Source of the DNA: Rhodoferax sp.
GTDB taxonomy: Bacteria > Pseudomonadota > Gammaproteobacteria > Burkholderiales > Burkholderiaceae_C
Assembly (NCBI GenBank): GCA_003133245.1
Contig: PKWM01000012.1
Span: forward strand, 29,699 to 93,698
DNA: 64,000 nucleotides
Direction of reading: 5' to 3'
In this document: positions 15,997-25,131 of the stretch, piece by piece
Numbering within the stretch: position 1 is the first letter of the stretch
Layout of the letters: each line of letters opens with the position of its first letter
Translations under genes and position numbers: made by a program
The notes under the pieces: generated by a model
Seen by the model: only the letters and a program-made list of their open reading frames with translations
Database searches by the model: none
Told to the model about the DNA's origin: nothing

Positions 15997-17004
15997 ATGT
16001 TGATAAAAACCAGCCACGATGACTTTAGTCACGCGGTTCCCAGCGAGATCACACCCCAGAGCGTTTATGCCGGACGGCGCGATCTGATCAAACTGATGGC
16101 CAGCGGGGTTGCGGGTGTGGCGCTGGCCAGTATGGCAGCGCGTCAGTCGCTGGCGCAAACTGCCGTGCTGACGCCACGACCAGGCAAGCTGGCAGCGCTC
16201 GCCGCTGTGAAATCAACCGTCGCGGGGGCCATCACCAGCGAAAGAGAGACAGATTACAAAGACGTCAGCAGCTACAACAACTTTTACGAATTTGGCACTG
16301 ACAAGTCGGAGCCTGAGCGCAACGCCCACACGCTGAAAACCCGTCCCTGGGCGGTCACGATCGAGGGCTTGGTCAAGAAGCCTGCCACCTACGCGTTCGA
16401 AGACCTGCTGAAACTCAGCGCTCAGGAAGAGCGGATTTACCGTCTGCGCTGCGTTGAAGGCTGGTCGATGGTGATCCCGTGGGTTGGCTATTCGCTCTCG
16501 GCCTTGATTCATAAAGTGGAGCCGCTGGGCAGCGCAAAATACGTCGAATTTGTCACTCTGGCAGACCCAAAAACCATGCCTTTCGTGGGCTCGCGGGTAC
16601 TCGATTGGCCCTACGTGGAAGGCTTGCGCATGGATGAGGCTATGCACCCGCTAACCTTGTTAGCCTTTGGCATGTATGGCGAGATATTGCCTAACCAAAA
16701 CGGTGCCCCGGTGCGTTTGGTGGTGCCCTGGAAGTATGGTTTCAAGAGTGCCAAGAGCCTGGTCAAAATCCGCTTCACCGACAAGCAGCCCGGCACCGCC
16801 TGGGCCAAGGCGGCGGCCAATGAATACGGTTTTTATTCCAACGTCAACCCCAACGTCGATCACCCGCGTTGGAGTCAGGCCAGCGAGCGGCGCATTGGTG
16901 AAGACGGCCTGTTCACGCGCAAGCGCAAAACGCTGATGTTCAACGGCTACGAGGCGCAGGTCGGGCAGCTCTATGCTGGCATGGATCTCAAGAAATTCTT
17001 TTGA
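15997..17004 (+). CDS. msrP: Protein-methionine-sulfoxide reductase, molybdopterin subunit MsrP
   Basis: A 335-residue periplasmic molybdoenzyme (formerly YedY) of the sulfite-oxidase fold that repairs oxidised methionines in envelope proteins. It has a Tat signal peptide with the twin-arginine GRRDLIKLM near residue 27 and a hydrophobic stretch ending ARQSLAQ. The molybdenum-ligating Cys is Cys152 in [11 protein letters not shown]. Blocks [14 protein letters not shown] ([12 protein letters not shown]) and [15 protein letters not shown] match the family. The next gene, encoding the haem membrane partner MsrQ, starts at the last base of this stop codon, so the pair is coupled. Start ATG 15997; export would rely on the tatABC genes at 58155-59683. 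Confidence 0.95.
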   Translation: MLIKTSHDDFSHAVPSEITPQSVYAGRRDLIKLMASGVAGVALASMAARQSLAQTAVLTPRPGKLAALAAVKSTVAGAITSERETDYKDVSSYNNFYEFGTDKSEPERNAHTLKTRPWAVTIEGLVKKPATYAFEDLLKLSAQEERIYRLRCVEGWSMVIPWVGYSLSALIHKVEPLGSAKYVEFVTLADPKTMPFVGSRVLDWPYVEGLRMDEAMHPLTLLAFGMYGEILPNQNGAPVRLVVPWKYGFKSAKSLVKIRFTDKQPGTAWAKAAANEYGFYSNVNPNVDHPRWSQASERRIGEDGLFTRKRKTLMFNGYEAQVGQLYAGMDLKKFF

Positions 17005-17627
17005 TGCCGGTGCGTTTGAAATCTCTCTTGGTGCACCGCCTGACCAAGCCACTGGTATTTGGCCTGGCGCTGTTGCCATTTTGCTGGTTGTTGCTGGCAG
17101 CCAGCACGAATCGGTTGGGAGCTAATCCGGCCGAAGCCTTGTCGCGCGCCACGGGTGACTGGACTTTGCGCTTTTTGTGTCTGGTGTTGGCCGTGACCCC
17201 GATGCGCATCATCACGGGTCTGGCGCCGTTGGCGCGTTTTCGCCGCATGTTGGGCTTGTTTGTTTATTTTTACGCCGTGCTGCACCTGATGAGCTACGCC
17301 TGGTTTGACATGGGCTTTGACTTGATGGCGATCAGCAAAGACATTGTCAAACGCCCGTTCATCCTGGTCGGCGTTTCAACTTTTGTGCTGCTCTCGGCGC
17401 TGGCGCTGACATCCTTCAACCGGGCCATCAAGACCCTCGGTTCCAAACGCTGGCAACTATTGCACAAGCTGATTTATGTTGTGGCTGGGCTCGCCACCTT
17501 GCATTTTTTCTGGATGCGCGCCGGCAAGAATAATTTTGCCGAGGTGTATGTTTATGGCTCGGTACTGGGCCTGTTGCTGTCCTGGCGTTGGGTTCAATTC
17601 ATGAAGAGAAAGGTGTCGTCAAATTGA
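17004..17627 (+). CDS. msrQ: MsrQ haem-binding membrane subunit
   Basis: A 207-residue inner-membrane protein (YedZ family) with about six helices that passes electrons from the quinone pool or a flavin to MsrP. Conserved haem-ligand histidines are visible in YFYAVLHLMSY, WQLLHKLIYVV and TLHFFWM. ATG 17004 overlaps the msrP stop by one base; a TTG at 17001 is possible but unlikely. Its 3' end overlaps the convergent lysA gene by 9 bases, so no separate terminator fits between them. Confidence 0.94.
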   Translation: MPVRLKSLLVHRLTKPLVFGLALLPFCWLLLAASTNRLGANPAEALSRATGDWTLRFLCLVLAVTPMRIITGLAPLARFRRMLGLFVYFYAVLHLMSYAWFDMGFDLMAISKDIVKRPFILVGVSTFVLLSALALTSFNRAIKTLGSKRWQLLHKLIYVVAGLATLHFFWMRAGKNNFAEVYVYGSVLGLLLSWRWVQFMKRKVSSN

Positions 17628-18920
17628 TGCTGCTGTTGTCTGCGGGTTGATCAAGGTTTCGCCACGCATCTGGTCGGAAATGCTTTCCCGCTGGCGGATC
17701 AGGTGGGCGCGGTTGCCATCGACCAGAATCTCGGCGGCGCGACCGCGTGAGTTGTAGTTGCTGGCCATGCTCATGCAGTAGGCGCCGGCTGACAATACCG
17801 CCAGCAGATCGCCCGGCTGGAGTGCCAGTTTGCGGGCGTGTCCAATCCAGTCGCCGCTTTCGCAGATCGGCCCGACCACTTCCCAGGTGGCGGGCGCATC
17901 GGAGCGTGGGTTCAAAGGGATAATTTGATGGAACGCTTGGTACATGGCTGGGCGTGGTAAATCATTCATGGCTGCGTCGATGATGCAGAAGTTTTTTTGC
18001 TCGCCCGGTTTCAGGTAAAGCACTTCGCTCAGGCAGACACCAGCGTTGCCCACCAGTGAGCGGCCCGGCTCGATCATCAGTTGGCGCTCGCCAAAACCGC
18101 GCGCATCGAGTCGCGCCAACAGTTTCTGCCAGAGTTCGTCTGCGCTGGGTGGTGTATCGCCTTGGTAGTTGATGCCCAGGCCGCCGCCAAAATCGATGTG
18201 ACCCATGGCAATGCCGGTGGCTTCGATCGCTTCAACCAGGTCCAGCATCCGGTCCATGGCATCAAGGTAAGGCTCGACTTGAGTGATCTGTGAGCCAATG
18301 TGGCAGTCAATGCCGACGATGCGCACGCCGGCCAGTTTTGCGGCACGCTGATAGGCTGGCAGGACACGTTCGTGCGCGATGCCAAACTTGCTGTCTTTGA
18401 GACCGGTCGAAATGTAAGGGTGGGTTTTGGGATCCACATTGGGGTTGACGCGCAGGCTGACTGGCGCGCGCAAGTCCATCGCCAAAGCCACCTCACTCAA
18501 GACTTCAAGCTCGGCCTCGCTTTCAACATTAAAGCAGCCAATGCCAAGGTCCAGCGCCAGTCGCATTTCAGAACTCGTCTTGCCGACGCCTGAGAATATG
18601 ATTTTTTCAGCCAGGCCGCCAGCCGCCAGCACGCGCTCGATATCGCCGCCCGAGACAACGTCAAAACCGCAACCGGCCTGGGCAAATACCTGAATCACAC
18701 CCAGGGACGGGTTAGCTTTCATGGCGTAACAGATTTGAACCTTGCGTCCGGCAAAGCCGCGCTGGTAGGCAACCAAGGTCGACAGCATTGCCGCTTTCGA
18801 ATAGACAAACAGCGGGGTGCCGTGTTCCTTTGCCAAGTCGTTTAAACGGATATCTTCTAAATAAAGCTCGTTGCCACGGTAGGCAAGATGTGGCTGGCCG
18901 GGGAGGTTTCGCAGGTTCAT
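17619..18920 (-). CDS. lysA: Diaminopimelate decarboxylase
   Basis: A 433-residue PLP-dependent enzyme of alanine-racemase fold type III that decarboxylates meso-diaminopimelate to lysine, the last step of the pathway. The PLP Lys68 is in ICYAMKANPS; HIGSQI and GGGLGINY are the phosphate-binding blocks; EPGRSLVGNAG and CESGDWIG (active-site Cys from the other subunit) follow. Length is normal. Its ATG overlaps the stop of the upstream lptM gene by 4 bases (ATGA), so the two are co-translated, an arrangement widespread in proteobacteria. Confidence 0.97.
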   Translation of the reverse strand: MNLRNLPGQPHLAYRGNELYLEDIRLNDLAKEHGTPLFVYSKAAMLSTLVAYQRGFAGRKVQICYAMKANPSLGVIQVFAQAGCGFDVVSGGDIERVLAAGGLAEKIIFSGVGKTSSEMRLALDLGIGCFNVESEAELEVLSEVALAMDLRAPVSLRVNPNVDPKTHPYISTGLKDSKFGIAHERVLPAYQRAAKLAGVRIVGIDCHIGSQITQVEPYLDAMDRMLDLVEAIEATGIAMGHIDFGGGLGINYQGDTPPSADELWQKLLARLDARGFGERQLMIEPGRSLVGNAGVCLSEVLYLKPGEQKNFCIIDAAMNDLPRPAMYQAFHQIIPLNPRSDAPATWEVVGPICESGDWIGHARKLALQPGDLLAVLSAGAYCMSMASNYNSRGRAAEILVDGNRAHLIRQRESISDQMRGETLINPQTTAASI

Positions 18921-19093
18921 TGGGGCGTTTGGCTGGCTGCTGAAGCAGGGAGTTTGGCTGGTGGCGCTGTCACTTGCGCCTGGGCGGTAGGTGCCGGCAA
19001 ATACAAGGGACCCTGCTGACCACAGGCCGACAGGCTCGCCGCACCGATAGCAAGGACAATCGTACTGACTAGAATTTGGTAAACATGCAACAT
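18917..19093 (-). CDS. lptM: LptM (YifL-type) small lipoprotein
   Basis: A 58-residue lipoprotein: signal peptide [20 protein letters not shown], lipobox LSAC with Cys24, then the family hallmark GQQGPLYLP directly after the Cys and a Pro/Ala-rich tail. LptM (YifL) in E. coli helps the LPS transporter LptDE mature by disulfide rearrangement; the match here is by the CGxxGPLYLP motif and by position upstream of lysA. The start at ATG 19093 is 12 bases from the oppositely oriented cyaY start. Too short to be picked up reliably by length alone, but the motif is decisive. Confidence 0.88.
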   Translation of the reverse strand: MLHVYQILVSTIVLAIGAASLSACGQQGPLYLPAPTAQAQVTAPPAKLPASAASQTPQ

Positions 19094-19105
19094 GGTGAAA
19101 TTGTA

Positions 19106-19435
19106 ATGACCGACTCTGAATTCATGACCCGCGCTGAGAATCTTCTTAAAGCAGTGGAGGCAAGTTGTGATCGTATCAATGACACGAGCCTGGCCGACAT
19201 TGACAATCAGCGCGTCGGCGGCATGGTGACCCTGATTTTCCCCAACCAGAGTCAGATTGTCATCAACCTGCAAAAACCCCTGCATGAAATCTGGTTGGCG
19301 GCAAAGTCCGGTGGTTACCACTACAAATTCGAGAACGCAAAGTGGTTCGCTACCAAGGGTCAAGGCGAATTTTTTGATTGTTTGTCACGTTGTGCCAGCG
19401 AGCAAGTGGGGTGTTCGCTGAGCTTTGGTGCTTGA
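19106..19435 (+). CDS. cyaY: Frataxin-like iron protein CyaY
   Basis: A 109-residue cytoplasmic frataxin homologue that binds iron and modulates iron-sulfur cluster assembly by IscS. An acidic first helix ([20 protein letters not shown]) is followed by the strand blocks [36 protein letters not shown] and W, as in CyaY. ATG 19106 (MTDSEF) is the conserved start. The divergent placement against lptM-lysA is typical of proteobacteria; the promoters must lie within each other's 5' coding regions because only 12 bases separate the starts. Confidence 0.93.
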   Translation: MTDSEFMTRAENLLKAVEASCDRINDTSLADIDNQRVGGMVTLIFPNQSQIVINLQKPLHEIWLAAKSGGYHYKFENAKWFATKGQGEFFDCLSRCASEQVGCSLSFGA

Positions 19436-19517
19436 CAGCCGACATCCGACGATCACTTGAGGACAGAGCAACGATCTTCGCTACGCTCAGCACAAATTCT
19501 TGGTCCGTCCCGCAAAG
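19434..19517. repeat. Dispersed repeat copy A (pairs with 38893-38965)
   Basis: GACAGCCGACATCCGACGA at 19434-19452, eight variable bases, GGACAGAGC at 19461-19469, a variable middle, then a CCGTCCCGCAAAG end. The same order of blocks with the same spacing at the left recurs between gltB and gltD. It fills the gap between the convergent cyaY and mrcA genes and overlaps the cyaY stop codon by two bases. Confidence 0.65.
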
Positions 19518-19520
19518 TTA

Positions 19521-21914
19521 TTAGTTTTTAAACAGATCCAGAATTTTTTTCCGTTCGTCGGCAGGCGGTAACGGGATAACCTGGCTCGCTTCTGGCCCGC
19601 TTGATTTGTCATTCAGCCCCAGGCTGCTGACGCCAGCGCCTTTGGCGTATTCGTCGTAAAACCAATCTCCGTCTGAATTGACAACGCCTTCGGGAACACT
19701 GGGCTCCATGACCGGGACATCTTTGAGTGCTTGCGCCATGAACTGGATCCATACCGGCAAGCTCAGACCACCCCCCGTTTCGCGGTCGCCAAGTTTGTGC
19801 GGGGTATCGTAGCCAATCCAGGTGATGGCCGTCAGTGTTGGCTGAAAACCGGCAAACCAGGCGTCCATGGAGTCGTTGGTGGTGCCGGTTTTACCGTACA
19901 AGTCGGGTCGCTTCAATCTGGCTTGTGCTGAGGCTCCTGTGCCGGTACGGGTCACTTCCTGCAGAAGACTGTCCATGATGAAGGCGTTGCGCTCGCTAAT
20001 GGTGCGCAAGGACTCGTCCAGCGCCAGTGGTTTGGTTTGCATCAGCACTTTGCCTTTTTGCTCCGTAACACGGGCGATCAACCATGGGTTGATGCGGTAG
20101 CCGCCATTGGCAAAGACCGAATAGGCCGAAGCCATCTGCAAGGGCGTCACTGACCCGGCGCCCAAGGCCATGGTCAGATAGGCCGGATGTTTGTCGGCAT
20201 CAAAACCAAAACGGGTAATCCAATCCTGGGCGTATTGGGCACCTATGGCTTGGAGGACGCGAATCGAGATCATGTTTTTGGATTTGGCCAAACCACGGCG
20301 CAGGGTCATCGGGCCTTCAAATTTGCCATCATAGTTGTGCGGCTCCCACGGCTGGCCACCGGTCACACCAGCGTCAAAAAAAAGTGGTGCGTCGTTGACC
20401 ACAGTAGCTGGCGAAAAGCCTTTTTCCAGGGCGGCCGAATAGATGAACGGTTTGAAGCTTGATCCCGGTTGGCGCCAGGCTTGCGTGACATGGTTGAATT
20501 TGCTCTTCTCAAAATCAAAGCCGCCGACCAGCGCCTTGATGGCACCGTTGCGTGGATCCAGCGCCACAAAAGCGCCTTCAACTTCAGGCAACTGAGTAAT
20601 TTCCCAGACGTTCTTTGGCGTTTGAGCAACCCGGATGACAGCCCCACGGCGGATTTTGATGTTGGGGGGAGCGTTGTCTGACAAACCTGATTGAGCCGGT
20701 TTAAGGCCTTCACCGGTAATTTCCACGGTTTCGCCGTTCTGTCGAATGGCCAGAATTTTTTTTGCGCTAGCCTCCAGCACCATGGCGGCCATCACATCGC
20801 CGTTGTCGGGATGCTCAACCAGTGCTTCATCAATGGCATCTTCGAGTTCCTGCGGATCAGAGGGCAAAATGACGAACTCCTCGGGACCTCGGTAAATTTG
20901 ATGACGCTCGAAGTTCATGATGCCAGTGCGCAAAGCCTTGTAAGCGGCGTCCTGGTCGGCTGCGCGCAACGTGGTATAGACGTTGAGACCCCGGGTGTAG
21001 GTCTCCTCGCCATATTGTGCGTAGATCAATTGGCGCACGGTTTCGGCTACATATTCGGCGTGTATTTTGGTGTCGTCGGCGCTGGATTTAACCTTGAGCT
21101 CTTCTGTCTTGGCAGCATTGGCTTGCGCCTCAGAGATGAAACCGTTTTCCAGCATGCGATCAATGATGTGCAACTGGCGTGCCTTGGCGCGTTTGGGATT
21201 GCTGATCGGGTTGTAAGCGGAAGGGGCTTTCGGCAAGCCCGCCAACATGGCTGCCTCGGCGATCGTGACATCTTTGAGCGGTTTGCCAAAATAGGTTTCT
21301 GAAGCGGCGGCAAAGCCATAGGCGCGGTTGCCCAGAAAAATCTGGTTCATGTAAATCTCAAGAATCTGATCCTTGCTCAACATGTGCTCGAGTTTGAAGC
21401 TCAACAGGATTTCGTAGATCTTGCGGGTGTAGGTTTTTTCGGTCGACAAGTAGACGTTGCGGGCCACCTGCATGGTGATGGTGGAGGCGCCTTGACTCTT
21501 GATGCGGCCCAAGTTGGCCAGTGCCGCACGCAAGATGCCTTTGTAGTCCACCCCGCCGTGCTCGTAAAACCGGGCATCTTCAATCGCCAGTACCGCGTCG
21601 GTCATGATCTTCGGGATTTCCTTGAGGGGTGTCAGATGCCTACGCTCCTCGCCAAATTCACCTATCAGAGTGCCTTCTGCCGAGAACACGCGCAGGGGCA
21701 ATTTGGGTCGGTAATCTGACAGTTCAGAAATATCGGGTAGGTTTGGAAAGGCCACCGCCATGGCGATGAAGACCAGCAGCAGAATTGACACGATACCTGC
21801 CACCGCCAGACCCGTGCACCATAAGACAATGGACTGTAGCCAGCGCGCGGCGGAAACGCGCGGCTTGGCATCCTGGGTGTGACCAGTTTGGTGTTGGGAT
21901 GAATCAGCTTGCAT
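19521..21914 (-). CDS. mrcA: Penicillin-binding protein 1A, bifunctional
   Basis: A 797-residue class A PBP (glycosyltransferase plus transpeptidase) that polymerises and cross-links peptidoglycan. A short cytoplasmic tail and one membrane helix (residues about 27-55) precede the GT51 domain with catalytic Glu in AIEDARFYEHGGVDYKG and the STITMQVARNVYL block. The transpeptidase has SxxK as PGSSFKPF, SxN near KSKNM, and KTG as YGKTGTTND. The oligonucleotide-binding-like insert between the domains marks the PBP1a type. It is divergent from the pilM operon, as in Pseudomonas and many beta-proteobacteria. ATG 21914 is accepted; 273 bases separate it from pilM. Confidence 0.96.
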   Translation of the reverse strand: MQADSSQHQTGHTQDAKPRVSAARWLQSIVLWCTGLAVAGIVSILLLVFIAMAVAFPNLPDISELSDYRPKLPLRVFSAEGTLIGEFGEERRHLTPLKEIPKIMTDAVLAIEDARFYEHGGVDYKGILRAALANLGRIKSQGASTITMQVARNVYLSTEKTYTRKIYEILLSFKLEHMLSKDQILEIYMNQIFLGNRAYGFAAASETYFGKPLKDVTIAEAAMLAGLPKAPSAYNPISNPKRAKARQLHIIDRMLENGFISEAQANAAKTEELKVKSSADDTKIHAEYVAETVRQLIYAQYGEETYTRGLNVYTTLRAADQDAAYKALRTGIMNFERHQIYRGPEEFVILPSDPQELEDAIDEALVEHPDNGDVMAAMVLEASAKKILAIRQNGETVEITGEGLKPAQSGLSDNAPPNIKIRRGAVIRVAQTPKNVWEITQLPEVEGAFVALDPRNGAIKALVGGFDFEKSKFNHVTQAWRQPGSSFKPFIYSAALEKGFSPATVVNDAPLFFDAGVTGGQPWEPHNYDGKFEGPMTLRRGLAKSKNMISIRVLQAIGAQYAQDWITRFGFDADKHPAYLTMALGAGSVTPLQMASAYSVFANGGYRINPWLIARVTEQKGKVLMQTKPLALDESLRTISERNAFIMDSLLQEVTRTGTGASAQARLKRPDLYGKTGTTNDSMDAWFAGFQPTLTAITWIGYDTPHKLGDRETGGGLSLPVWIQFMAQALKDVPVMEPSVPEGVVNSDGDWFYDEYAKGAGVSSLGLNDKSSGPEASQVIPLPPADERKKILDLFKN

Positions 21915-22187
21915 AAAAATTTGGGTAGAAACGAGGCGCCATTATAAAAATCAGGTATTCGCAGTTCCGTCACGGTAGTGTCCGCTATTGTCACGTCTTT
22001 GCACTTGGGCTCGGTTTCTGTTCTTTGGTGTGTAACATCCGGACCCGTGGCGTTTACTTTTGACAACGTTGGTAATACTGCAAAGTTGAAAAAGCCTTTG
22101 CAGCACATGCTCTTACTGCTAGCATCGAACCCAAATTAAGTTCTTAAGTTTCGCCGATCTCTGATTGGTCTGTTTCAGGGGAAAGTT
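21915..22187. promoter_or_regulatory. Divergent control region of mrcA and the pil operon
   Basis: This 273-base stretch holds both promoters. TTGACA occurs at 22060-22065 on the plus strand but without a good -10 element at the right distance, so I do not assign a promoter. A purine-rich CAGGGGAAAG just before 22188 is the pilM ribosome binding site and decides its TTG start. No gene is seen here. Confidence 0.4.
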
Positions 22188-23267
22188 TTGATCTCATTGG
22201 GATCCCTGTTTAGTCGTCAACCTGCACCGATGCTGGGTTTGGACGTCAGTACTTCCGGGATCAAACTGGTTGAATTGGGTCGGAACAAAGCCGGTAATCT
22301 GGTGCTTGAACACTGTGCCAGCGTGCCGCTTGAGCATGGCTGGATCACCGATGGCAACATTGATAAATTTGACGAAGTGGCTGAGGCCATCCGTCGGCTG
22401 ATGAAGAAAAGCGGCACCAAGACCAAGAATGTCGCGATGGCTTTGCCGCTTTCAGCGGTTATTACAAAAAAGATCATTCTGCCTGGTGGTTTGTCCGACC
22501 AGGAGCTGGAGTTGCAGGTCGAAACCGAGGCCAATCAATATATTCCGTTCCCGCTGGATGAGGTAAGTCTTGATTTTTGCCTGGTCGGTCCCAGTGCAAC
22601 ATCGGCTGACGATGTTGAAGTTCTCATCGCGGCCTCACGCCGCGAAAAGGTGCAAGACATTCAGGGTCTGGCCGAGGCGGTCGGTTTGAAGCCGGTGATT
22701 GTTGATGTGGAATCTTATGCATCGCGACTGGCGCTGGCCCGCCTGATTGAAAAATTGCCCGACCAGGGCGCCGACAGCATCGTGGCTTTGTTCGAGCTGG
22801 GTGGCATGACTACCAGTATGCAGGTCATACGTAACGACGAGGTTTTGTATGACCGGGATCAGGCCTTTGGTGGGGCCCAGTTAACGCAATTAATCGTGCG
22901 CCAATATGGGTTTTCCCTGGAAGAGGCTGAAAGCAAAAAACGCAGCGGTGAACTACCTGAAGACTATGAGGCGAGTGTGCTGCGCCCATTTGTGGAAAGT
23001 ATGGTGCGGGAAATTGCCCGTGCATTGCAGTTTTTCTTTACCAGCACGCCGCATAACAAGGTTGATTACGTGATGTTGGCCGGTGGTTCGGCTGCTTTGT
23101 CTGGTTTGACGGCAGCAGTAACGAAACAGACCACCTTTGCCTGTAATCTGGTCGATCCTTTTGAGGGGATGGAAATCGGAGATGCTGTCAGCTTAAAAAA
23201 AATGACACGTGAGGCACCATCCTATCTCACTGCGTGCGGTCTGGCGTTGCGGAGGTTTAAGCAGTGA
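22188..23267 (+). CDS. pilM: Type IV pilus inner-membrane platform protein PilM
   Basis: A 359-residue actin-like ATP-binding cytoplasmic protein that recruits PilN and forms the inner ring of the type IV pilus machine. PMLGLDVSTSGIKLVELG is the phosphate-1 block; ALFELGGMTTSMQVI and MLAGGSAALSGL are the phosphate-2 and adenosine blocks. TTG 22188 is chosen because it has a strong GGGGAAAG site 4 to 11 bases upstream and gives the usual N-terminus. Its stop overlaps the pilN GTG start (GTGA). Confidence 0.94.
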   Translation: MISLGSLFSRQPAPMLGLDVSTSGIKLVELGRNKAGNLVLEHCASVPLEHGWITDGNIDKFDEVAEAIRRLMKKSGTKTKNVAMALPLSAVITKKIILPGGLSDQELELQVETEANQYIPFPLDEVSLDFCLVGPSATSADDVEVLIAASRREKVQDIQGLAEAVGLKPVIVDVESYASRLALARLIEKLPDQGADSIVALFELGGMTTSMQVIRNDEVLYDRDQAFGGAQLTQLIVRQYGFSLEEAESKKRSGELPEDYEASVLRPFVESMVREIARALQFFFTSTPHNKVDYVMLAGGSAALSGLTAAVTKQTTFACNLVDPFEGMEIGDAVSLKKMTREAPSYLTACGLALRRFKQ

Positions 23268-23899
23268 TCCTGATCAATTTGCTACCGCATCGCGAAGCGG
23301 CGCGCAAACTTCGCAGTGACGTATTCAATCTGAGTTTGGGTGCCTCGGTCTTGGTGGGTGGTTTGCTTGCCGGTATCATTTTCCTCTGGTATCAAGCCCA
23401 GATATCCGGGCAACAAGGGAAAAACCAGATACTGCAAACCGAGATCAAACATTTTGACGAACAGATCAAGGAGATTGCCAATCTGGAGGCCGAGATTACC
23501 GCCTTGTTGGCCCGTCAACAGGCGGTCGAAGATCTGCAAGCCGACCGCAACCAGCCGGTTCATCTGCTTACCGAATTGGTTAAACAACTGCCTGACGGCG
23601 TTTATGTTGCGAGCGTGCGCCAGGACAATCAGACGATTACCTTGCAGGGGGTTGCACAATCGAATGAACGGGTGTCTGAACTGCTGCGTAATCTGGGTAG
23701 CAATTCACCCTGGTTTTCTCGACCTGAGTTGGTTGAAATTGTGGCCGGCACTGTTGCCCTCGGCCCGCGCGAGCAGCGCCGTGTTGCCAATTTCACCATT
23801 CGGGTTCATTTGATGCGTGCCAGTGAGTCTGCAAAAACGAGTCCTACCGCCATCGCTGCGACCCCAGTGCCCGTGTTGGCAACTCCGGTCAAGAAATAG
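23264..23899 (+). CDS. pilN: Type IV pilus biogenesis protein PilN
   Basis: A 211-residue bitopic inner-membrane protein. The short cytoplasmic N-terminus MILINLLPHREA is the conserved PilM-binding motif (INLLP); a membrane helix (about 25-45) follows, then a coiled coil (QTEIKHFDEQIKEIANLEAE) and a periplasmic ferredoxin-like domain that pairs with PilO. It begins at GTG 23264, overlapping the pilM stop by 4 bases. pilO starts 12 bases after its stop. Confidence 0.94.
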   Translation: MILINLLPHREAARKLRSDVFNLSLGASVLVGGLLAGIIFLWYQAQISGQQGKNQILQTEIKHFDEQIKEIANLEAEITALLARQQAVEDLQADRNQPVHLLTELVKQLPDGVYVASVRQDNQTITLQGVAQSNERVSELLRNLGSNSPWFSRPELVEIVAGTVALGPREQRRVANFTIRVHLMRASESAKTSPTAIAATPVPVLATPVKK

Positions 23900-23911
23900 G
23901 AGCACTTCCGC

Positions 23912-24592
23912 ATGGCCCGCAAACTCTCCTTGAAGCTCAATTTCAACTTTTCTGTAATGCAGGAAAAGTTGCTCGGGCAATTTCGAGACCTCGATCCCAA
24001 GGACCCAGCTAAATGGCCCGCGTTACCGCGCTATGCACTGTTTGTGGCGGTTTCCGTATTGGTGCTGGGAGTGTTGTGGTTTGTCTGGTTGAGCGATTCC
24101 GCCGATGAACTGGGAGCGCAGCGGGCCCAGGAAGTCAAGCTGCGTGACGAGTACAAGGTCAAACTTGGCAAGGCAGTCAATCTGGAAGTGCTGAAGAAAC
24201 AGCGGGAACAGGTACAACAATATGTGACGCAACTTGAGAAGCAGTTGCCCAGCAAGGCCGAGATGGATGCCTTGTTGTCTGATATCAATCAAGCTGGTTT
24301 GGGGCGTAGTTTGCAGTTTGACCTGTTCCGGCCCGGGCAAGTTGCGATCAGAGACTATTACGCCGAGTTGCCGATTACCTTGCGTGTGACCGGGCGCTAC
24401 CATGATATCGGCGCTTTTGCCTCTGACATTGCCAACCTCTCGCGCATTGTGACGCTCAACAATCTGACGATCTTGCCAGCCAAAGACGGGATGCTGACGA
24501 TGGATGCCACTGCTAAAACCTTTCGCTACCTGGATGCCATTGAGGTCAGTGCACAGCGCAAGGCAGTGGCTCCCAAAGGGGCCAAAAAATGA
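23912..24592 (+). CDS. pilO: Type IV pilus biogenesis protein PilO
   Basis: A 226-residue bitopic protein: cytoplasmic N-terminus of about 45 residues, one membrane helix (YALFVAVSVLVLGVLWFVWL), a coiled coil (EVLKKQREQVQQYVTQLEKQ) and a periplasmic domain with the PilO-type strand DYYAELPITLRVTGRYHDIG. It forms heterodimers with PilN linking the platform to PilP and the secretin. Its stop overlaps the pilP ATG by 4 bases. Confidence 0.94.
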   Translation: MARKLSLKLNFNFSVMQEKLLGQFRDLDPKDPAKWPALPRYALFVAVSVLVLGVLWFVWLSDSADELGAQRAQEVKLRDEYKVKLGKAVNLEVLKKQREQVQQYVTQLEKQLPSKAEMDALLSDINQAGLGRSLQFDLFRPGQVAIRDYYAELPITLRVTGRYHDIGAFASDIANLSRIVTLNNLTILPAKDGMLTMDATAKTFRYLDAIEVSAQRKAVAPKGAKK

Positions 24593-25131
24593 GGGTCACC
24601 ATTAAACTGGTTCTGCTTTCTATCGCTTTTACGTTGACCGGGTGCGGTGCCTCAGGTGTCGACGAACTGCGGCAATGGATGGCTGAACAAAAGAATCAGA
24701 CCCGGCCCCGAGTCAAGGCTGTTGCTGAGCCCAAACAATTCAAGCCCGAAAGTTATGACCAGGTCACGGCGATCGAACCCTTCAACAACCAAAAATTGAC
24801 ACGGGCATTGAAAACTGAATCTTCGCAAGCTGCCTTCAATGGGGGTTTGATTGCGCCTGAGTTGGCGCGGCGCAAACAAGCGCTGGAAGCTTTCCCATTG
24901 GATACCATGACGCTGGTGGGAACCTTGACCAAAGACGGTCAACCCATGGCACTGGTGAAAGTTGATAATTTGTTGTATCAAGTTCGTCCTGGCAACTACC
25001 TTGGACAAAACTATGGCCGCGTGACCAAGATTACTGAGACCGAAGTTACGTTGCGTGAAATTGCGCAAGACGCAGTGGGTGAATGGATTGAACGCGCGGC
25101 TACTTTGCAGTTGCAAGAGAGGTTGAAATGA
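24589..25131 (+). CDS. pilP: Type IV pilus lipoprotein PilP
   Basis: A 180-residue inner-membrane lipoprotein: signal peptide with lipobox LTGC (Cys at about 19), the extended linker with LRQWMAEQKNQTRP, and a C-terminal HR domain (MTLVGTLTKDGQPMALVKVD, then VRPGNYLGQNYGRVTKIT) that binds the secretin PilQ. The blocks and order fit PilP throughout. ATG 24589 and its stop at 25131 both overlap neighbouring genes by 4 bases. Confidence 0.94.
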   Translation: MRVTIKLVLLSIAFTLTGCGASGVDELRQWMAEQKNQTRPRVKAVAEPKQFKPESYDQVTAIEPFNNQKLTRALKTESSQAAFNGGLIAPELARRKQALEAFPLDTMTLVGTLTKDGQPMALVKVDNLLYQVRPGNYLGQNYGRVTKITETEVTLREIAQDAVGEWIERAATLQLQERLK

